From assembly GCF_022712195.1 (NCBI RefSeq), contig NZ_JALAGY010000085.1:42224-106223 (forward strand): a stretch of DNA of 64,000 bases. Reading direction: 5' to 3'. Position 1 is the first letter of the stretch. Every line of letters begins with the position of its first letter. The notes beneath the pieces are model-generated. The model was not told the origin of the DNA and made no database searches. It saw nothing but the letters and a program-made list of their open reading frames with translations. This DNA is from Corynebacterium sp. Its GTDB lineage: Bacteria; Actinomycetota; Actinomycetes; Mycobacteriales; Mycobacteriaceae. Both the position numbers and the translations under genes were made by a program. Below, piece by piece: positions 57,742 through 64,000 of this stretch.

Positions 57742-57780
57742 CCTCCTTCCCCGCCTCACTGGACGGATCGTTAAAGGTGG
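57742..57780 (-). ncRNA. Putative PyrR-binding leader hairpin sequestering the pyrR ribosome binding site
   Basis: In the minus-strand transcript the loop GUCCAGUGAGGC (57764-57753) closely matches the PyrR-binding consensus UCCAGNGAGGCU known from Bacillus. It is closed by CCG/CGG. An outer stem pairs CCACCUU (57780-57774) with AAGGAGG (57748-57742), with one A-A mismatch, and AAGGAGG is the pyrR Shine-Dalgarno sequence. Stabilisation by PyrR-UMP would block ribosome binding. The sequence match is direct; binding is inferred. Confidence 0.58.
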
Positions 57781-57818
57781 TCGGTGCCGGCCGGTGCCGG
57801 CTCCATGTTCCGTGCTGA

Positions 57819-57824
57819 AGTCTA
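57819..57824 (-). promoter_or_regulatory. -10 element of the pyr operon
   Basis: TAGACT (57824-57819) predicts transcription from about 57811 and a ~75-base leader that contains the PyrR hairpin. The -10 also lies in a small CCGTGCT/AGCACGG hairpin (57810-57830). Confidence 0.5.
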
Positions 57825-57834
57825 GCACGGCCTT

Positions 57835-57858
57835 GACGTCGCGGACGTCGGGGACGTC
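57835..57858 (-). repeat. Triple GACGTC array upstream of the pyr promoter
   Basis: Three copies of GACGTC start at 57835, 57844 and 57853, each 9 bases apart, and the outer pair forms TGACGTC...GACGTCA. The array spans roughly -24 to -47 of the pyr promoter and includes the nusB stop codon. It could be an operator or a coincidence of Gly/Asp/Val-rich sequence. Confidence 0.5.
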
Positions 57859-58462
57859 ACTTCTCCCCGGTCTCCCCGGTGCCGTCGGTGTCGTCGCTGA
57901 CGATCCCGGCGATCAGGGAGTCCGCCTCGGCCCGGTCAGCGTCCTGCGCGGCACGCGACTCGGCGGCCTTGCGCTCCTCCTCGTCACGGGCAGCCGCCTC
58001 GTCCGCGAGACGCTTGTCCCTCGCGATACCGTCGAGCACGGCGTTGATGTAGGACGGTGCCTTGTCGTGGGAGTACTCCGCGGCGAGGCCGATGCCCTCC
58101 TTGAGAGCCACCCGGGCAGGGACCTCGTCGTTGTAGAGCAGCTCCCAGGCCGACACGCGCAGCACGGCACGGTCCACCGCAGGCAGTCGGTCCAGCCGCC
58201 AGGAACTGCTCAGGTGCCCGGCGATGGCCTCGTCGAGCTCGTCGAGTGTGGACGCGACCCCCGGCACGATCCGGGCGGTGTACTCCGGCACCGGCTTGAC
58301 CTGGTTGGACTCGTCGCGGGCCAGCTCGACACGGTCCTGCACGATCTCGACGGGGTCGATGTCGCGGAACTCCGCCTCGAAGAGGATGTCGACGGCACGC
58401 TGGCGGGCCTTGAACCTGGCCCCGTGGCGGCGATAGGACTCGCCGGATTCTTTGTCTGCCAT
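57857..58462 (-). CDS. nusB: Transcription antitermination factor NusB
   Basis: 201 residues. The helical NusB core (about 12-145) starts [21 protein letters not shown] and ends [15 protein letters not shown]. It binds boxA RNA with S10 and supports rRNA transcription. The last ~55 residues form an Asp/Glu/Ala-rich tail not found in E. coli NusB. It starts six bases after efp. Confidence 0.93.
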   Translation of the reverse strand: MADKESGESYRRHGARFKARQRAVDILFEAEFRDIDPVEIVQDRVELARDESNQVKPVPEYTARIVPGVASTLDELDEAIAGHLSSSWRLDRLPAVDRAVLRVSAWELLYNDEVPARVALKEGIGLAAEYSHDKAPSYINAVLDGIARDKRLADEAAARDEEERKAAESRAAQDADRAEADSLIAGIVSDDTDGTGETGEK

Positions 58463-58468
58463 GGGGTT

Positions 58469-59032
58469 CTAGTTGTTGACGCGGGAGAGGTACTCGCCGG
58501 TACGGGTGTCGACCTTGACGACGTTGCCGGTCTCCAGGAACAGGGGAACCTGGATCTCGGCGCCGGTCTCCAGGGTGGCGGGCTTGCTGCCGCCGGTGGA
58601 GCGGTCACCCTGCAGACCCGGGTCGGTGTGCTCGATGGCCAGGTCGACGGAGACCGGAAGCTCGGCGAAGAGGATCTCGCCGTCGTGGAAGGACAGCTGC
58701 ACCCGCATGTTCTCCAGCAGGAAACGACCGGCGTCGCCGAACTTGTCGGCGGAGACCTCGAACTGCTCGAAGTCCTTGTCGTCCATGACGACGTAGTTCT
58801 CGCCGTCGTTGTACAGGTAAGTCATGTCGCGACGGTCCACGGTGGCGGTCTCGACCTTGACACCGGCGTTGAACGTCTTGTCGATGGTCTTGCCGGAGAC
58901 GACGTCCTTGAGCTTGGTCCGGACGAAGGCGGGCCCCTTGCCCGGCTTGACGTGCTGGAACTCGATGATCTGCTGCAGCTTGTTGTCGATCTTCAGCACG
59001 AGACCGTTCTTGAAATCCGCGGTTGTCGCCAC
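58469..59032 (-). CDS. efp: Elongation factor P
   Basis: 187 residues, three beta-barrel domains. The tip loop carries K32 in [10 protein letters not shown], the proline-glycine form reported for actinobacterial EF-P that works without lysine modification; no epmA/epmB gene is nearby. It rescues ribosomes stalled at polyproline. It has a GGGAG ribosome binding site and is coupled to nusB downstream. Confidence 0.97.
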   Translation of the reverse strand: MATTADFKNGLVLKIDNKLQQIIEFQHVKPGKGPAFVRTKLKDVVSGKTIDKTFNAGVKVETATVDRRDMTYLYNDGENYVVMDDKDFEQFEVSADKFGDAGRFLLENMRVQLSFHDGEILFAELPVSVDLAIEHTDPGLQGDRSTGGSKPATLETGAEIQVPLFLETGNVVKVDTRTGEYLSRVNN

Positions 59033-59074
59033 GTGTTTGCTCCCTGGATGTCTTGGATGGGTGGACAGCCGAAC

Positions 59075-59080
59075 AGTCTA
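59075..59080 (-). promoter_or_regulatory. -10 element of efp-nusB
   Basis: TAGACT (59080-59075) lies between pepQ and efp and would give a leader of about 35 bases with a ribosome binding site. Confidence 0.5.
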
Positions 59081-59091
59081 GCAGCCTGCTG

Positions 59092-60156
59092 TCAGACCAC
59101 CTGTAACCCGGTGGACGAGGGGTTGACGGACTCGGCGCCGTCCGCGGTGACGATGTAGGTGTTCTCGATCCGCAGCCCCGTACGGCCCGGCAGGTACACG
59201 CCCGGTTCAATCGTCAGCGTCATCGACTCCGCCAGGGTCCTGTCTTTCGGGGTGCGCGAGGCGGCGTACGGGGCCTCGTGGACGTCGAGCCCCACCCCGT
59301 GACCGGTGGAGTGGACGAAGTACTCGCCGTAGCCCGCCTCGGCGATGATGTCGCGGCAGACCCTGTCCACGTCGAACAGTCCCGCCCCGGGGCGCACCGC
59401 CTCCACGCCCGCGCTGAACGACCGGTGGACCAGGTCGTAGAGCTCGGTGGACAGGGCGTCCGGCTCCCCGACGCAGACCGTGCGGGTCTGGTCCGAGGCG
59501 TACCCGTCCAGCCACACGCCGAAGTCGACGGTGACCAGGCCCGGGACGATGACGTCGCGGGAGACCCCGGCGTGCGGTTTGGCCGCGTTGACACCCGAGG
59601 CCAGGATCGTGTCGAAGCTCAGTCCGTCGGCCCCGGCGGCGCGCAACCGGTACTCCAGGTCCGCGGCTGCCTCGATCTCGGTGATCCCCTCGCGGATCCC
59701 CCCGGCCGCGATGAACTCGGCGAAGACGGAGTCGGCCAGGCGGCCCGCCTCACGCAGCGCGTCGAGCTCCGCCGCGTCCTTCACCAGGCGAGCGTCCTCG
59801 ACGGCGCCGTCGAGGACCGGCGGGTCGCCCAGTTCCCGCGCCGCGGCGACCGGCATGCCCGGTTCCACGGCGAACGGCCCGTCCCCGGCGACCGACTTCA
59901 GTTCACCGAGGAGGTCGCGGGTGGTGCGGATGTCCACCCCCGGGGAGCCGGCGGTCTCCTGACGCACCTGGGTGTCGTACCGTCCGTCCGTGGCGAGGGT
60001 GACGTTCCCGGCGGTGTCGAGAAGCACCGCGGCGTTCGAGCCGCTGAAGCCCGTCAGATAGCGGACGTTCTTCAGGTCGGTCACCAGAAGATAGTTGTGA
60101 CCTGCGGTGGAGACGGTGTCGGCGACGGCCTGACGGCGGCGGAGGAAGTCTGTCAT
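59092..60156 (-). CDS. pepQ: Xaa-Pro dipeptidase/aminopeptidase, M24B family
   Basis: 354 residues. The pita-bread metal site has the two Asp in TVDFGVWLDGYASDQTRT, His in GHGVGLDVHEAPY, and the two Glu in TIEPGVYLPGRTGLRIEN. It cleaves next to proline in the cytosol. The ATG at 60156 is chosen from MTDFLRRRQAVAD and a leaderless promoter; upstream codons overlap aroQ. It sits between aroQ and efp, a common actinobacterial order. Confidence 0.92.
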   Translation of the reverse strand: MTDFLRRRQAVADTVSTAGHNYLLVTDLKNVRYLTGFSGSNAAVLLDTAGNVTLATDGRYDTQVRQETAGSPGVDIRTTRDLLGELKSVAGDGPFAVEPGMPVAAARELGDPPVLDGAVEDARLVKDAAELDALREAGRLADSVFAEFIAAGGIREGITEIEAAADLEYRLRAAGADGLSFDTILASGVNAAKPHAGVSRDVIVPGLVTVDFGVWLDGYASDQTRTVCVGEPDALSTELYDLVHRSFSAGVEAVRPGAGLFDVDRVCRDIIAEAGYGEYFVHSTGHGVGLDVHEAPYAASRTPKDRTLAESMTLTIEPGVYLPGRTGLRIENTYIVTADGAESVNPSSTGLQVV

Positions 60157-60169
60157 GCAGACCAGGTTA
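60157..60169 (-). promoter_or_regulatory. Leaderless promoter of pepQ
   Basis: TAACCT (60169-60164), overlapping the aroQ stop codon, ends seven bases before the ATG at 60156. Confidence 0.42.
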
Positions 60170-60625
60170 CGCCCCGGCCCCCGCCTGGTGTGCAAGGTAC
60201 TCCAGTGCCATGGTGTAGCCCTGTGCGCCGAGGCCGGCGATGACACCGCGGGCGATCGGCGAGAGGTAGCTGTGGTGCCGGAAGGCCTCGCGGGCGTGGA
60301 TGTTCGACAGGTGGACCTCCACGAAGCCGGGCCCGTCGGCGACCTCGGCGAGTGCGTCACGGAGGGCCACCGAGGTGTGGGTCAGCCCGCCGGGGTTGAT
60401 GATCACGGCCTCACCCTCGTCGGCGGCGCGGTGTACCCGGTCGATCAGCGTGCCCTCGTGGTTGGACTGCAGGAAGTCGACCTCCACGCCCAGGCGGGTG
60501 GCGTCGGCGCGGAGCCCCTCCTCGATGTCGGCGAGGGTGGTCGACCCGTAGATCTCGGGCTGACGACGTCCGAGACGGTTGAGGTTCGGGCCGTTGAGGA
60601 CGACGATGCGAATGGCGGTGCTCAC
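60167..60625 (-). CDS. aroQ: 3-dehydroquinate dehydratase, type II
   Basis: 152 residues. [17 protein letters not shown] contains the flexible lid with catalytic Arg and Tyr. [17 protein letters not shown] binds substrate, and [19 protein letters not shown] supplies the conserved His. It makes 3-dehydroshikimate. GTG start with AGGAA nine bases upstream; a longer frame to 60745 runs into aroB and is rejected. Confidence 0.96.
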   Translation of the reverse strand: MSTAIRIVVLNGPNLNRLGRRQPEIYGSTTLADIEEGLRADATRLGVEVDFLQSNHEGTLIDRVHRAADEGEAVIINPGGLTHTSVALRDALAEVADGPGFVEVHLSNIHAREAFRHHSYLSPIARGVIAGLGAQGYTMALEYLAHQAGAGA

Positions 60626-60641
60626 GGTGGCGGTTCCTTCT

Positions 60642-61742
60642 CTAGTGGTGGTTTTCAGGGACGGTGTTCCGGTAGGCGGCGGTGAGGTCGTCCGGCGACG
60701 GGTCCACCAGCGTCCGGGGAGTGTAGGAGCCGGTGTCGTCACCAACGACGACGACCCGCAGGCTGCCGTCCCTGTTCTTCTTGTCCCGGGCCATGACCTC
60801 GGTGAGTTCCTCCAGGGAGGCGTTGCCGTAGCTGGTGGGCAGTCCCACGCTCTGCAAGATGCTCCGGTGCCGGTCGACGGCCTCCCTGCTGAGGAGGCCG
60901 GCGGCGTGGGCGAGTTCGGCCTCGAAGACCATGCCCACGGCCACGGCGTGGCCGTGCCGCCACCGGTAGTTCTCGTGCTGCTCGACGGCGTGACCGTAGG
61001 TGTGGCCGTAGTTGAGGATCTCGCGCAACGAGGACTCGCGGAGATCCTGCCCGACCACGTCCGCCTTCACGGCGACCGCGGCGCCGATGAGCTCGGGAAG
61101 CGTTCCGCGGGGATCGCACGCTGCGGCGGGGTCAGCCTCGTAGAGGTCAAGGATGTGCGGGTCGCGGATGAAGCCCGCCTTGATGATCTCGGCACTGCCG
61201 GCGACGATCTCGGCGTGCGGGAGTGTCTCGAGCACGTCGAGGTCGACCAGCACGGCCGAGGGCTCGTGGAAGGCCCCGACGAGATTCTTGCCGGCGGCGG
61301 TGTTGATCCCTGTCTTGCCTCCCACGGCGGCGTCGACCATGGCCAGCAGCGTGGTGGGGTACTGCACGACCCGGATCCCACGCATCCAGGTCGCGGCGAT
61401 GAACCCTGCCAGGTCGGTGGTCGCACCCCCGCCGACCCCGACGACGACGTCCTGCCGGGAGAGGCCGGCGTCGGCGCAGACGTCCCAGCATGCCGCGGCG
61501 CCGGTCACCGTCTTGGCGGCTTCGGCGTCCGGTGTCTCGTGGAGCACCGGCTCCACCCCGGCGGCGCGCAGACCTTCGGCGACCCGTGCCGCCAGCGCCG
61601 CCAGCGGAGGCTGGTGCAGCACCACGGCCCGGCGGGCGCCGGGTACGCTGTCCGCCACCGAGCCGGTGAGGTCACGGCCGATGACCACGTCGTACGGGTT
61701 GTCCGTGGCGACATGCACGGTACGGGCGGGATGCGCGTTCAC
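60642..61742 (-). CDS. aroB: 3-dehydroquinate synthase
   Basis: 366 residues. NAD-binding [21 protein letters not shown], the loop [21 protein letters not shown], and zinc ligands in the AEIIKAGFI and [11 protein letters not shown] regions are all intact. It cyclises DAHP to dehydroquinate. The GTG start overlaps the aroK stop by four bases. Confidence 0.96.
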   Translation of the reverse strand: MNAHPARTVHVATDNPYDVVIGRDLTGSVADSVPGARRAVVLHQPPLAALAARVAEGLRAAGVEPVLHETPDAEAAKTVTGAAACWDVCADAGLSRQDVVVGVGGGATTDLAGFIAATWMRGIRVVQYPTTLLAMVDAAVGGKTGINTAAGKNLVGAFHEPSAVLVDLDVLETLPHAEIVAGSAEIIKAGFIRDPHILDLYEADPAAACDPRGTLPELIGAAVAVKADVVGQDLRESSLREILNYGHTYGHAVEQHENYRWRHGHAVAVGMVFEAELAHAAGLLSREAVDRHRSILQSVGLPTSYGNASLEELTEVMARDKKNRDGSLRVVVVGDDTGSYTPRTLVDPSPDDLTAAYRNTVPENHH

Positions 61743-62320
61743 AGCGGCGCCCCTTCCCCGGACCCCGGCTCGGCGGCGGGTTCCACGTGGACGTCGTGGA
61801 CACCGATGAGAGCCAGCACCTCCGCCACGGTGTGACGCGGGGTGCGTCCGTCCGCGTCGACGATGTGCGTGGCGACACTGCGGTAGAGCTCCTCGCGCTG
61901 GGCGAGGATCTCACGGTAACGCTGAGCGGGGTCCTCCCCCTCCGCCGCGGCGAGAACAGGACGGGTGGCCAGGTGCGCCGTGCGCCGGGTCCCCTCCTCC
62001 GCGGAGACCCGCAGGTACACCACAGTGTACTCGGCGAGCAGTCGCCGGGTCGCCGCCGAGAGCACCGCGCCACCACCGAGAGACACGACGCCGTCGGAGT
62101 CCAGCGCCCGGGCGACGTAGATCTCCTCGATACGCCGGAACTCCGGCTCCCCGAGGGTGGTGAACAGTTCCCCGCAGGTCATCGCGTTGTCGCGTTCGAG
62201 CAGGGTGTCCGAGTCGACGACGTCACAGCGCATCACCTCGCCGAGGGCGTGCCCGACGGTGCTCTTGCCTGCACCCGGTGGTCCGACCAGGACGACCCGT
62301 GGCAGCTTCTTCGTGGTCAT
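61739..62320 (-). CDS. aroK: Shikimate kinase
   Basis: 193 residues. The P-loop is VGPPGAGKSTVGHAL, the shikimate-binding Asp is in VVDSDTLLE, and VVSLGGGAVLS holds the second substrate site. It phosphorylates shikimate. The ATG abuts the aroC stop (TAGATG). The C-terminal ~20 residues are a Glu/Pro/Gly-rich tail. Confidence 0.95.
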   Translation of the reverse strand: MTTKKLPRVVLVGPPGAGKSTVGHALGEVMRCDVVDSDTLLERDNAMTCGELFTTLGEPEFRRIEEIYVARALDSDGVVSLGGGAVLSAATRRLLAEYTVVYLRVSAEEGTRRTAHLATRPVLAAAEGEDPAQRYREILAQREELYRSVATHIVDADGRTPRHTVAEVLALIGVHDVHVEPAAEPGSGEGAPL

Positions 62321-63547
62321 CTACGCCTCATCCCAGGTCAGTCGCCGGTCCACGTCGTCGACGTAGGCGAGGTAGTTGCGGCGGGTCTCGGCCACGCTGT
62401 CTCCCCCGAACTTCTCCAGGACCGCGCGGGCCAGCACCAGGGCGACCATCGACTCGGCGACCACCCCGGCAGCAGGGACCGCACACACATCGGACCGCTG
62501 GTGGATCCCGGTCGCCGGGCGGCCGTCGTCCATGTCGACAGTCGCCAGGGCACGGGGCACCGTGGAGATCGGTTTCATGGCGGCACGGACCCGCAACTGC
62601 TCGCCGTTGGTCATCCCGCCCTCGAGACCGCCCGCACGGTTGGTCCGCCGGGCCACCCCGGAACCGTTGCCGATCCGGTCGATCTCGTCGTGGGCCTCCG
62701 AGCCGCGACGGCGGGCCTCCTCGAAACCGTCCCCGATCTCGACGCCCTTGATCGCCTGTATGCTCATCACCGCCTGCGCCAGCTGACCGTCCAGACGTCC
62801 GTCCCAGCTGACGTGCGAGCCGAGACCGACCGGCAGGCCGGAGACCACGACCTCGACGACCCCGCCGAGGGTGTCGCCGGACTTCCGGGCCGCCTCGATC
62901 TCACTGATCATCGACTTCTCGTGGGAGTCGCCGTGCACGGTGAAGGCACGTACCGGTGACCCGTCGACGGCGTCGAGGTCCCCCGGTGCCGGAGGCGGGC
63001 CGGTGTAGGTCTCCGAGGGGCCGATGGACAGCACGTGACTGACCACCTCCGCGCCGGTGACCTCACGCAGCAGCGTCCGGGCGAAGGTCCCCGCGGCGAC
63101 CCGGGCGGCGGTCTCCCGGGCGCTGGAGCGCTCCAGGACCGGACGGGCCTCCCCGTGGCCGTACTTGACCATGCCGGAGAAGTCCGCGTGACCGGGTCGC
63201 GGACGGGTCAGCCGGGCGCCCCGGCCGGAGTCCATCTCCTTGACCACGTTCTCGTCGGACATGTCCAACGGGTCCGCCGACATGATGGTGGTCCACTTGG
63301 GCCACTCGGTGTTGCCGATCATCACGGCGACCGGTGAACCTATCGTCAGGCCGTGGCGCACGCCCCCGAGGAAGGTCACCTCGTCCGCCTCGAACTTCAT
63401 TCGGGCACCGCGGCCGTAGCCGAGGCGCCGTCTGGCGAGTTGGCGGGACACCTCGGCGCGGGTGACTGGCACCCCGGCGGGAATGTCCTCGACAACGGAA
63501 ACAAGGGCCTGGCCGTGCGATTCCCCGGCAGTCGTCCATCGAAGCAT
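62321..63547 (-). CDS. aroC: Chorismate synthase
   Basis: 408 residues. [52 protein letters not shown]-type block with catalytic His, and the FMN/EPSP site [14 protein letters not shown] are conserved. It makes chorismate, the branch point for aromatic amino acids. Start at the ATG at 63547. A weak -10 (GACAAT) ends seven bases upstream. It heads aroC-aroK-aroB-aroQ. Confidence 0.96.
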   Translation of the reverse strand: MLRWTTAGESHGQALVSVVEDIPAGVPVTRAEVSRQLARRRLGYGRGARMKFEADEVTFLGGVRHGLTIGSPVAVMIGNTEWPKWTTIMSADPLDMSDENVVKEMDSGRGARLTRPRPGHADFSGMVKYGHGEARPVLERSSARETAARVAAGTFARTLLREVTGAEVVSHVLSIGPSETYTGPPPAPGDLDAVDGSPVRAFTVHGDSHEKSMISEIEAARKSGDTLGGVVEVVVSGLPVGLGSHVSWDGRLDGQLAQAVMSIQAIKGVEIGDGFEEARRRGSEAHDEIDRIGNGSGVARRTNRAGGLEGGMTNGEQLRVRAAMKPISTVPRALATVDMDDGRPATGIHQRSDVCAVPAAGVVAESMVALVLARAVLEKFGGDSVAETRRNYLAYVDDVDRRLTWDEA

Positions 63548-63580
63548 GCCCCACATTGTCGCACGGTCACCTGTCAGACG

Positions 63581-64000
63581 TCACCACTGCCCGCCGTTTA
63601 TGACCCCCGTCACCACCGCCGTGGCCGCGAGCATGCCCGGTCCGTGCGGCACGGAGTCGTTCCGGACACCCGGTATCAGGGCGAACAGCAGGGTGACGAC
63701 GGAAGCCACCGCCACCGTCCACAGCAGCCCGACCACCCCGCCCGTCGCAGCGGCGACGGCCCCGAGACTCAGGGCGAGCTTCGCGTCGCCACCTCCGGCG
63801 CGCAGCCGGTCGGAGAGTCGTCCCGGCAGAACACACATGAGGAACCAGGACACCCCACCGAGAACCGCCCACCCGTGGCCGGTGACCAGCACGACGGCCC
63901 ACACCACCGGCACCGCCGGCACGGTCAGCAGGTCGGGCAGCCGTCGGTGGCGCAGGTCCTGGACCGTCAGCGCCACCGCCCACGCCAGTACGGCCAGTCC
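63581..64000 (-). CDS. Small A24-type prepilin peptidase (5' end outside the window)
   Basis: The last 139 residues of a membrane protein whose start lies beyond base 64000; the frame is open to the edge. Two aspartates fit the A24 catalytic pair: QDLRHRRLPDLLT near the start and GGGDAKLALSLG. Four or five hydrophobic segments are seen. The protein lacks an N-methyltransferase domain, like the short TadV/FppA-type peptidases that process type IV or Flp-like pilins. No pilin is in view. It is 33 bases upstream of aroC. Confidence 0.78.
   Translation of the reverse strand, partial: GLAVLAWAVALTVQDLRHRRLPDLLTVPAVPVVWAVVLVTGHGWAVLGGVSWFLMCVLPGRLSDRLRAGGGDAKLALSLGAVAAATGGVVGLLWTVAVASVVTLLFALIPGVRNDSVPHGPGMLAATAVVTGVINGGQW

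Overview
The window is high-GC actinobacterial chromosome, and gene content and order point to the genus Corynebacterium (Mycobacteriales). The evidence includes opcA beside zwf, the mannosyltransferase mptB, the actinobacterial integration host factor mihF, a helicase-deficient PriA, an anaplerotic PEP carboxylase inside the glycolytic cluster, and gene order that, from memory, closely follows C. glutamicum. The species cannot be named from sequence alone. I find 58 genes, two of them cut by the window edges. I see no rRNA, tRNA, CRISPR array, insertion sequence, prophage or clear frameshift. This is core housekeeping chromosome, not an accessory island.

Layout. 1-3800: start of an FMN-dependent 2-hydroxy-acid oxidase/monooxygenase, an ABC-F ATPase and, on the other strand, a solitary lycopene cyclase. 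3800-10150: the complete Fe-S assembly operon sufR-sufB-sufD-sufC-sufS-sufU-sufT (minus strand), with an inverted-repeat operator candidate upstream. 10380-16040: mptB, a two-gene ABC exporter and ctaA on the plus strand, converging on ctaB. 16300-22980: the pentose phosphate operon tkt-tal-zwf-opcA-pgl. 23080-29420: gap-pgk-tpiA-ppc-secG (minus). 29500-34670: uvrC-rapZ-yvcK-whiA. 34690-39100: riboflavin genes ribD, ribE, ribBA, ribH plus a PH-domain membrane protein. 39090-46290: rpe, rsmB, fmt, def, priA, metK. 46470-49090: coaBC, rpoZ, gmk, mihF. 49400-57740: the pyrimidine operon pyrR-pyrB-pyrC-carA-carB-pyrF. 57860-64000: nusB, efp, pepQ, the chorismate cluster aroC-aroK-aroB-aroQ, and the end of a small prepilin-type peptidase.

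How the genes work together. The cluster links lower glycolysis (gap, pgk, tpiA), the oxidative and non-oxidative pentose phosphate pathway, and PEP carboxylation. Products feed riboflavin (ribulose 5-phosphate via rpe and ribBA), pyrimidine, SAM/CoA and chorismate synthesis. Many neighbours overlap by four bases (ATGA or GTGA), indicating translational coupling.

The most interesting signals are regulatory. About a dozen starts have a TAnnnT -10 hexamer 6-8 bases upstream and no Shine-Dalgarno sequence, so they are predicted to be leaderless. The pyrR leader carries a PyrR-loop-like motif in a hairpin that would hide the pyrR ribosome binding site, below a triple GACGTC array. A perfect TTAGACAAC/GTTGTCTAA repeat frames the sufR promoter. 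A near-consensus McbR box overlaps the metK promoter. A 10-bp tandem repeat fills the gap-pgk interval. I did not find a clearly novel multi-gene system.
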